Below, one piece after another: positions 26,982-33,059 of a stretch of 33,059 nt of DNA. Position 1 is the stretch's first letter. The number at the start of each line of letters is the position of its first letter. This stretch comes from Taishania sp. Lineage in GTDB: Bacteria; Bacteroidota; Bacteroidia; Flavobacteriales_D; Crocinitomicaceae. The translations under genes were made by a program, and so were the position numbers. The DNA is taken from the NCBI GenBank assembly GCA_030150045.1, contig JASLGM010000016.1:1-33059 (forward strand), written 5' to 3'. Below the pieces are notes generated by a model. It was not told where the DNA came from and searched no databases. It was given only the letters and a program-made list of their open reading frames with translations.

Positions 26982-26990
26982 TTAAGTATT

Positions 26991-28037
26991 ATGGCAGATA
27001 AATATTGGGAAAGCAGTCCATTTGGAAAAGACAGCATCTTTAATCCAAGTTTTGATGTAAAGAAATTGACCGTTAAATATATTAGTTGTCAAAATGATGA
27101 CACCTACATTTATATTAATTTCGATGTTACAGCAAAAAATCTACGAAGCTCAAAGGCTACAATATATGTTAAAAATAGCGATAATACTGTCCTTTCACCA
27201 CTCAATAACATTGAAATCTCCCCAAATGGGACAAAAAGTATTGAGGTCAAACTTCAACACAGTTCAGTCTCTCTTATAAGTACTTTTTTTGCTCGAGTAT
27301 CTTGCGATACAGAAACGACAACAACTGAGTTTAGAATTACTTCTCTGCAAAAAAGAAAAACGAAGGATAATGAAGTTATTCCTGAAAAAGAATTTGCAGA
27401 CGAAAAAGTTTGGGAAGAAGCAATAAAAAAACTAGGTGTAAGTAGTGTTGATTTGTTAAAAGCAATAGCGTATCAAGAAAGTTTTTTAGAACCTTTTATA
27501 GGGGGTGAACATACTCCAATGTTATACGAAAGACATAGGTTTTATGAAATTTATAAATCAATGTACGGAGAAGAAAACGCAAATGAAATAAGTCTTGAGT
27601 TTCCCGATCTTGTGAATAAAAAAAGTGGTGGATATGGTAATTCATTGTTTATTACTAACAAAGGATATGATAAAATTGGAGCAAATAATCATCAATTTGA
27701 ACGCCTCAAAAAAGCGATAAAAATTAATAAAGCAATAGCAATTCAATCTACATCTTTCGGAATATTCCAATTATTAGGTGAGTACTACAGTTATAGCAGT
27801 GCAACTTCGGAAGAAGAGTTTTTTAATAATATGGAAAATTCTGAAATTTTTCAAATAAATGCAACGATTGATTTTTTATCCAAAGATGAAGGAAAAAAGG
27901 GATTTGCAAAAGCATTAAACAGTAAAAACTGGGAATTAGTTGCGAGTATCTATAACGGTAAAAACTGGAAAAATCAAAACCCAGACTACGCCAAAAATAT
28001 AGAAAACTATTACAAGAAAAAGCCATGGGTAAAATAA
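26991..28037 (+). CDS. N-acetylmuramidase-domain (DUF3380-like) cell-wall hydrolase without signal peptide
   Basis: The 348-residue protein has a beta-sandwich-like N-terminal domain (about 22-118), a charged linker (119-140) and a C-terminal domain (about 141-345) of the N-acetylmuramidase/phage endolysin family (PF11860-type). Family marks are LLKAIAYQESFLEPF with the likely catalytic Glu163, MLYERHRFYEI, GGYG, IQSTSFGIFQLLG and ASIYNGKNW. Such enzymes cleave the glycan strand of peptidoglycan. There is no signal peptide, so to reach peptidoglycan it must leave by lysis or a dedicated secretion apparatus. The next gene, a lipoprotein, starts inside its last codons (13-bp overlap). This arrangement resembles effector/immunity pairs. 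A prophage endolysin is the alternative, but no holin or phage structural genes are near. Confidence 0.85.
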   Translation: MADKYWESSPFGKDSIFNPSFDVKKLTVKYISCQNDDTYIYINFDVTAKNLRSSKATIYVKNSDNTVLSPLNNIEISPNGTKSIEVKLQHSSVSLISTFFARVSCDTETTTTEFRITSLQKRKTKDNEVIPEKEFADEKVWEEAIKKLGVSSVDLLKAIAYQESFLEPFIGGEHTPMLYERHRFYEIYKSMYGEENANEISLEFPDLVNKKSGGYGNSLFITNKGYDKIGANNHQFERLKKAIKINKAIAIQSTSFGIFQLLGEYYSYSSATSEEEFFNNMENSEIFQINATIDFLSKDEGKKGFAKALNSKNWELVASIYNGKNWKNQNPDYAKNIENYYKKKPWVK

Positions 28038-28651
28038 ATTATATTGTGTTATTTCTTTTACTTGTTGTATTAACTTCGTGTAACAAGAAAAGTACTGTGT
28101 ATCTCGCAGAAAAAAACAACATTGTTCTTGTTGAAAACAACGGGATTATTGAAGGATATACAATTCACCCCCATTATACTAAATATTCTTGTCATCTATT
28201 TTTTGCCGGAAAAAACACTAATTCATTTGATACTGCAAAGGTTTACTTAAAATCTAATGATTCACTAACTCAACTTGAAAATAAATCGTATGGTAATTTT
28301 ATTTTTAAAAAAGAAGGAGGCAATTTATTGGTGAAATATAAAACATCAATTATTGGTTGTACGGATTGGATATTTCCAAAATCAAATGATGAAAATAGTA
28401 TCGACACAATAAAACTTAAAAAAATTGGTGAATTTTCAAATCCTAAAATTACTTTTGTAAAAGAAAAAAAGCAAGATAAATACAAAAAAAACACGGGAAA
28501 TTACTTCATAACTTACGATCACAAATCTGACAATGCAATTAGTTTTTATTGGGAGCAAGATAATTTCAAAATCAACAATTTCGTTGTAAATATTAGTGAT
28601 TGCATTGTAATGCAAGATACACTACGATTGAGTATAACTAAAAAAATATAA
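28025..28651 (+). CDS. Lipoprotein overlapping the muramidase gene, candidate immunity protein
   Basis: The 208-residue protein has a lipoprotein signal: MGKINYIVLFLLLVVLTS|CNKKS, Cys20. The ATG lies inside the muramidase gene and the two share 13 bp, which suggests translational coupling and a fixed ratio. The mature protein is mostly beta-strand-like, Lys- and Asn-rich, with two later cysteines (SCHLFFAGK, IIGCTDW). It has no recognised domain. A membrane-anchored periplasmic protein made together with a peptidoglycan hydrolase is the usual form of immunity proteins that protect the producer. That role is inferred from gene order. It is very AT-rich, unlike the core genes on the left of the window. 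Confidence 0.85.
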   Translation: MGKINYIVLFLLLVVLTSCNKKSTVYLAEKNNIVLVENNGIIEGYTIHPHYTKYSCHLFFAGKNTNSFDTAKVYLKSNDSLTQLENKSYGNFIFKKEGGNLLVKYKTSIIGCTDWIFPKSNDENSIDTIKLKKIGEFSNPKITFVKEKKQDKYKKNTGNYFITYDHKSDNAISFYWEQDNFKINNFVVNISDCIVMQDTLRLSITKKI

Positions 28652-28672
28652 AGCTTAAACAACACTGTCACT

Positions 28673-29143
28673 ATGAAAACAATATTATCAACAAATATCT
28701 TACTGTTATTTTTCACATTTAACAGTATTTCCCAATAACAAAAAGTCAATGTCAAAAAAGATCTAGTCAGCGTAAATGGCTCTCCTGTGTTTACCTTTGT
28801 TTCAACCAATTATCCTGATGCCTAGACGCTGTATAATCTGAATAATGAAAAATTAGCGGTCTTTAACGCACAGTTTTATTCGGATTCCAAACAAATTACT
28901 CCAGGAAACCCACATGGCAGAATCGGGTATTTTGATATTACTTTTTTCAATGAGGATATGGACAAATGCGAAATCCGTATTGTAGGCACAAAAAAACAGT
29001 TGGCACAGCTTATTATTTCGGAAGGTCTTGTAAAAGATGGAATACTGAATGAAACTGGCGTGAAGCAATCTTGTCGTATCAACGGCATGAAGTTTTCGGA
29101 AGATCGAAAAAATCCAGGAACAACCATAATTATTAATCATTGA
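28673..29143 (+). pseudogene. Broken secreted-protein gene with two in-frame stops
   Basis: One frame runs from the ATG at 28673 to TGA at 29141-29143, interrupted only by TAA at 28736-28738 and TAG at 28823-28825, with no frameshift. The translation starts with a signal peptide (MKTILSTNILLLFFTFNSISQ), the first stop falling right after it. It continues QKVNVKKDLVSVNGSPVFTF, then after the TAG TLYNLNNEKLAVFNAQFY, to CRINGMKFSEDRKNPGTT and IIINH. All parts are protein-like, so the gene was intact recently. Both stops could arise by one C-to-T change from Gln codons (CAA, CAG), although Glu codons are also possible ancestors. It follows the candidate immunity lipoprotein by 21 nt and probably belonged to that operon. 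Internal ATGs at 28958 or elsewhere would give unlikely fragments. Confidence 0.8.
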
Positions 29144-29170
29144 TTCGCTTTGAAAACCAAAAAGGCAGTC

Positions 29171-29246
29171 TATAACAAACGCTTAGCGCCATTTTTTCTG
29201 CCGCAGGCGCAACACAGAAAAAACGGCGCTAAGCGTCAGCCGTTAT
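29171..29246. other. attC-like imperfect hairpin upstream of hamA
   Basis: Ends ATAAC (29171-29175) and GTTAT (29242-29246) pair. Inside, after short unpaired spacers, CGCTTAGCGCC pairs with GGCGCTAAGCG and a T-run-CTG pairs with CAG-A-run, with a loop near 29200-29213. Paired outer AAC/GTT boxes, unequal spacers and a long inner stem are the geometry of integron attC sites. GTTATGC deviates from the GTTRRRY core at one position, so the assignment is tentative. Confidence 0.45.
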
Positions 29247-29272
29247 GCGCCATTTAAAAACCAACTTTCTGC

Positions 29273-30256
29273 ATGATTATGGATTGGGAGAAAAAAATCA
29301 AGATTAACACTGAATGGACAAATAGACAACTCGTAAATCACTTCATTCATAAATCAACAAAAATTGTTGTTAGAGCTTATACTCCTAAAGTAAATGGTAC
29401 AAAATTTTGTTGTAATGCTTTAATTGAAGAACTTGGATATTTATTACCTGACTATGCTCTTTCAGAAAAATCAAAGAAAAATAAACTTAAGTCATTAACA
29501 ATTTTATATGGAGAAGATTTAGCAAAAGAAAGACTACAAACAGCTTTATATTCAGAAGCACAAGCATTTTTTGGAAAAAAAGACCCTAGTACAGACGGTA
29601 AATATGGAGAGTTACTTTTGTTTGCTTTATGTGAGAGTATACTTAAAAGTAAAATGGTTGCACATAAAATAGAAGGTTTATCAAATAGTAAAGACCAAGT
29701 AAAGGGAGGAGATGGGATATTCTTAGGAAATTATGAATTACCAAATGGTAAAATTGCTCCTGCAATTTTTATTGGGGAATCCAAAATTATGCAAAAACGT
29801 AGTGATTCTATTGATGACGCATTAGATTCTATAGATAGATTTCATAATGCCGAAACTCAGGCAGAATTTAATAATATGGAATTTATAGTTGCTAATAGAA
29901 CGCTATCATTAGATGAAAATGATATAGATTACGAAGAGGTTTATGAGAGATTGACTCCTGGTTCAGAAACCTTTAAAAATCAAATTACAGTTCATCCAAT
30001 TTTATTGATGTATAACACTGCAAGTTTTGGCAAGTTAGAAACAAAAGCTCTAGATAAAGACGATTTAGAATTATTAATTTCTAATCATTTAACACAAAAG
30101 AAAGACGAAATTATTAACACAATAAATGAAAAACTAGAAAAATATCCCGAAATAAAAAAGGTATATGTTGATTTCTTTTGTTTTCCGTTTAACAATATTG
30201 ACACCTTTAGAAATGGAATGTATTTCAATATTCATAAGGTTGCATATACAAAATAA
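29273..30256 (+). CDS. hamA: Hachiman anti-phage nuclease HamA (DUF1837)
   Basis: The 327-residue protein is the effector of a Hachiman defence system. The DUF1837 fold is a PD-(D/E)XK-type nuclease. The expected residues are visible: Glu113 in KYGELLLFALCE, Asp147 in GGDGIFLG, and Glu169/Lys171 in FIGESKI. An intact active site is therefore likely. In known Hachiman systems HamA is bound and restrained by HamB and released to degrade DNA when HamB senses damaged or unusual DNA ends. The frame opens ATG ATT ATG, so the start may be 29273 or 29279. It lies directly after an attC-like hairpin and 14 nt before hamB. It is strongly AT-rich compared with the left half of the window, which suggests horizontal transfer. 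Confidence 0.9.
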   Translation: MIMDWEKKIKINTEWTNRQLVNHFIHKSTKIVVRAYTPKVNGTKFCCNALIEELGYLLPDYALSEKSKKNKLKSLTILYGEDLAKERLQTALYSEAQAFFGKKDPSTDGKYGELLLFALCESILKSKMVAHKIEGLSNSKDQVKGGDGIFLGNYELPNGKIAPAIFIGESKIMQKRSDSIDDALDSIDRFHNAETQAEFNNMEFIVANRTLSLDENDIDYEEVYERLTPGSETFKNQITVHPILLMYNTASFGKLETKALDKDDLELLISNHLTQKKDEIINTINEKLEKYPEIKKVYVDFFCFPFNNIDTFRNGMYFNIHKVAYTK

Positions 30257-30270
30257 ATACAACTATAATA

Positions 30271-32907
30271 TTGGAACAATTCAATCAAATATATAATAAT
30301 CAAAGTCTAAATTCAGTAATAGAAAAACAAGTAATTAATCTGTTAAGCAAGAAGATTAATACTTTTTCTACAATTGAAACAGACTTTAATGAAATTAGAA
30401 AGGCTGTTTGGCTGGCTTCTATTTTAGCAGAAAGCGAAAATGAAGAACACCTTAAAAAAGTTCAAGATTTAGCAATACTTTTATTTTTAAACAATCAAAA
30501 TAATTTAGAAGTACTTAAGGTAGTTTATGTCCTGTTCTCTAGAATTGGAAATCTAACAGCTACCAACCATTTGAAAAATTTAGTAAATATAGATGGGCAA
30601 AATATTTTTTTTGAAGATATTATATTAACTCAAGAACTGATTGAAAAGAGAGCTGAAAACTCAATTTTAGTTAATGAAAAGCCGTATTTAATAACTGATT
30701 TTCAAAAAAAACTCTTCGAAAACATTAATGAAGAAAAATATATTTCAATCTCTGCTCCTACTTCGTCAGGAAAGTCTTTTATTCTGAAAAAACACATTGA
30801 AGAAGAATTAAAAAGAAATGAAAAGTATTATGTCTTTTATATTGTTCCATCAAGAGCGTTAATAAATCAAGTAAGTGAGGAGCTTAGAATTGACATTCCA
30901 AATGTCGCAATAAAAAATGCTTTTATAGAGAATGAAATTATTGAAGATGATAAACTAATCTATGTAATTACTCCTGAAAGAGCAGTAAAAATAATCAACT
31001 CTAAGAATGGTTTAATGTTACCAAATCTTATTTTTATTGATGAAATACAAAATGTTGAAAATGAAGATGGAAGAGGAAATTTATTTGAATATGTTTATGA
31101 AGAACTATCAACAGTTGATAAGAGCAAAATAATTATAGCAGGTCCTTTCATATCCAACTCTGATGAAATTTTCAAAGAATTATTTAACAAAACGAGTGAA
31201 ATTGTAAATACTGATTTATCCCCAGTTTTTCAACTTAGAACAATTATCAACCTCGATTCGGATTCTGTTTCTTTAAAATTATTTGTAAATAATAGCATTA
31301 CTTATGAGCTAAAGAATATTATAAAAATTGATAAGATTGAAAAGACTTTCGACTCGAATATTGGAAATGGTCTCTCAAAAATTATATCAGCTTTAAGTAA
31401 TAAAAATGAAAGTAGCTTAATTTATGCTTCTCGTGGAGATTATGCTGAAAAGTGGGCTCTAAGATATTCCGAAACAATTACTATTGAAGATGATTTAGAA
31501 GATGATTTGCAAGATTTGATAAAATATGTAAAAACGGATATTCATCCTAAATACTTTCTTATAAGCTGTCTTGAAAAAAGAATAGCATTTCATCACAGCT
31601 CATTATCAGAATTTGTTCGAAAAGAAATTGAAACGCTTTTTGAAATGGGAATTATCAAAACTTTATTTTGTACTTCAACTTTACTAGAAGGAGTAAACTT
31701 GCCAGCAGATAATCTTTTTGTTATAAAACCAGAAAAAAATAAGGAAGAATTATCTGATTTTGAATTTGGTAATCTCATTGGAAGAGCTGGACGAATTAAA
31801 AATACTTTGTTTGGTACAATTTACTGTGTTAGTAAACAAAATAATACACAATGGGCAGAAGACTATTATCAAGCTAGTTACACAAAAGAAGTAAAAACCT
31901 CAAGTTCAAGAGCATTACCTGAAATAAAAGGAGAAGACATTGTAAAATCAAGTATTCAAATAGAATCCCCAAAAGTTAAAAACATAATTACCTCATTAAG
32001 AAATAAAGCATTAAGAAATGACGGTTCACTTGAAACATTCATCGCAAAACACAATCTTAATGAACAAAAAAAAGAAAGGTTAATCAACTCTGTAAAAAAC
32101 TCAATTAAAGAAGTTACTATCCCTTATGAAGTTGTAAAACGAAACCCTACAATTGACCCTTTGTTACAAGATGAACTATATAAAAAAGTAGTTAGTGATA
32201 TTAATAATTGGGTAATTCATACCAATTCAAATTTCAATTTACCCTACAGAAGAGAGGTTGCAAAAACAATTGAATATAAGTCAAACAGTTTCTTTTGGCA
32301 ACTTGATTCTATAATATTACGTCTAAATGAAATATTTGAAATTACTTCAGAGATATGGAAAAAAGATAGTATTTCAATATCTGCTTCTGGGATATGTATT
32401 AATGCGATGAACTGGATGCAAGGTAAAAGTATCGGAGAACTTATTGCTAACAGAATAAAATACTATTCAGAAGACGAAAGGGTAAAACCTGAAAAACGAA
32501 TTAATGCAAATAATCCTGAGGATATAAATAAACAAATAAAAGAAGTTATTAAAATAAATCTAAAAGTTATCACTTTTTCGCTTCTAAAGTATTTAAAGTT
32601 GTTGATTGACATCCTTGATAACCTTCTTACTGAAACTCAAAAAGAACAATATAAACTCACATTAGCTTTACCTATTCAAATAGAACTAGGTGCACAAGAA
32701 CCTATTGTCATTTTGTTAATTTCAAATGGTATCCCTAGAACAATTGCTTTAAAAGTATTTGACATTTTCAAGAAAACCAATGAATACAAAAACGAAGAAA
32801 AAGTATTAGTCTATTTAAAGTCCCAAAATCAAATTATAGGACTAGAGCCCATTTATAATAAATTTCTTGTAAAGAACAATTTTCTAAAAATGAAGTTTCA
32901 AAAATAA
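30271..32907 (+). CDS. hamB: Hachiman anti-phage helicase HamB
   Basis: The 878-residue superfamily 2 helicase is the sensor/motor partner of HamA. Motifs are Walker A APTSSGKS (162-169), Ia VPSRALINQ (192-200), TPERA (234-238), Walker B DEIQ (257-260), motif V TSTLLEGVNLPAD (468-480) and motif VI NLIGRAGRIK (501-510), of Ski2-like type. A 130-residue helical N-terminal region precedes the helicase core and about 360 residues follow it. The start appears to be TTG at 30271: no in-frame ATG occurs before the helicase core, and nearby upstream ATGs are out of frame. It forms an operon with hamA. An attC-like hairpin and a terminator follow the stop. Confidence 0.92.
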   Translation: MEQFNQIYNNQSLNSVIEKQVINLLSKKINTFSTIETDFNEIRKAVWLASILAESENEEHLKKVQDLAILLFLNNQNNLEVLKVVYVLFSRIGNLTATNHLKNLVNIDGQNIFFEDIILTQELIEKRAENSILVNEKPYLITDFQKKLFENINEEKYISISAPTSSGKSFILKKHIEEELKRNEKYYVFYIVPSRALINQVSEELRIDIPNVAIKNAFIENEIIEDDKLIYVITPERAVKIINSKNGLMLPNLIFIDEIQNVENEDGRGNLFEYVYEELSTVDKSKIIIAGPFISNSDEIFKELFNKTSEIVNTDLSPVFQLRTIINLDSDSVSLKLFVNNSITYELKNIIKIDKIEKTFDSNIGNGLSKIISALSNKNESSLIYASRGDYAEKWALRYSETITIEDDLEDDLQDLIKYVKTDIHPKYFLISCLEKRIAFHHSSLSEFVRKEIETLFEMGIIKTLFCTSTLLEGVNLPADNLFVIKPEKNKEELSDFEFGNLIGRAGRIKNTLFGTIYCVSKQNNTQWAEDYYQASYTKEVKTSSSRALPEIKGEDIVKSSIQIESPKVKNIITSLRNKALRNDGSLETFIAKHNLNEQKKERLINSVKNSIKEVTIPYEVVKRNPTIDPLLQDELYKKVVSDINNWVIHTNSNFNLPYRREVAKTIEYKSNSFFWQLDSIILRLNEIFEITSEIWKKDSISISASGICINAMNWMQGKSIGELIANRIKYYSEDERVKPEKRINANNPEDINKQIKEVIKINLKVITFSLLKYLKLLIDILDNLLTETQKEQYKLTLALPIQIELGAQEPIVILLISNGIPRTIALKVFDIFKKTNEYKNEEKVLVYLKSQNQIIGLEPIYNKFLVKNNFLKMKFQK

Positions 32908-32917
32908 ACGGCACATA

Positions 32918-32967
32918 ATAACTAAGCTTTCGTCTTGACCGGAGGACAAGAGATGAAAGCCCGTTGA
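32918..32967. other. attC-like imperfect hairpin downstream of hamB
   Basis: AAC (32920-32922) and GTT (32963-32965) bracket a stem of GCTTTC/GAAAGC and TCTTG/CAAGA with unpaired G on one side and GAT on the other, and a 9-nt loop. The right box GTTGAAC (32963-32969) fits GTTRRRY exactly; the left box does not fit RYYYAAC. It lies 10 nt after the hamB stop and mirrors the hairpin before hamA. Confidence 0.4.
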
Positions 32968-33030
32968 ACGGAACCGGTTAAATAGCATAAAATATTATGG
33001 AGTTATCGAAGAGTAGCATTAAGATATCAG

Positions 33031-33059
33031 AGCAGTAATTTTAGAATTACTGCTTTTTT
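33031..33059 (+). terminator. Hairpin terminator at the right edge
   Basis: A perfect 10-bp stem, AGCAGTAATT (33031-33040) and AATTACTGCT (33045-33054) with TTAG loop, is followed by Ts to the window end. It could end the hamAB transcript or that of a small RNA or mini-gene between 32968 and here. Confidence 0.8.

Noticed and set aside
28853..29140. Two minus-strand frames (95 and 83 codons) over the pseudogene
   Set aside because: The plus-strand frame has a signal peptide and continuous protein-like sequence. The minus frames overlap it and look random.

Overview
The window looks like a chromosome segment from a Bacteroidota bacterium of the order Flavobacteriales. The evidence is low GC, several TAnnTTTG promoter -7 boxes (the Bacteroidota primary sigma consensus), large secreted proteins with FN3 modules and a type IX secretion (T9SS) C-terminal sorting domain, and the absence of clear Shine-Dalgarno sites. 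A genus close to Fluviicola/Crocinitomicaceae is a guess, not a demonstrated assignment. I see no rRNA, tRNA or CRISPR array.

Layout. (1) 1-7592: two divergent, paralogous giant secreted adhesin-like genes. The left one runs off the window. The right one ends in a T9SS tail and a strong terminator. (2) 7608-10608: an SH3b-domain secreted protein, an intergenic stretch built of repeat modules, a RhlE-type DEAD-box helicase and a Nudix hydrolase. (3) 10691-14884: a YdjM-like membrane protein followed by methionine-salvage genes: mtnB, a fused mtnD-mtnC and mtnA. They cover the steps from 5-methylthioribose-1-phosphate to the ketoacid precursor of methionine. (4) 14987-16504: a seven-bladed FG-GAP propeller with a T9SS-like tail. 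(5) 16578-23187: a minus-strand operon in the order S9 peptidase, MMPL/RND transporter, rmlA, polyprenyl diphosphate synthase. (6) 23309-24033: a tiny membrane protein and a second copy of the intergenic repeat.

From about 24 kb onward the window is accessory and becomes very AT-rich. It holds an 854-residue protein that I do not recognise, then a compact operon of a lipoprotein, an N-acetylmuramidase without a signal peptide, a second lipoprotein whose start overlaps the muramidase stop, and a secreted-protein pseudogene with two in-frame stops. This reads as a candidate antibacterial effector and immunity locus. Next is a complete two-gene Hachiman anti-phage system: hamA (DUF1837 nuclease, E/D/ExK residues present) and hamB (SF2 helicase, TTG start).

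The Hachiman pair is bracketed by two imperfect hairpins with AAC...GTT ends, resembling integron attC sites, so it may have moved as a cassette. The most promising observations are the effector/immunity-like operon, the unknown 854-residue protein beside it, the attC-like brackets around hamAB, and the dispersed repeat found at both 8.6-8.8 kb and 23.6-23.8 kb.
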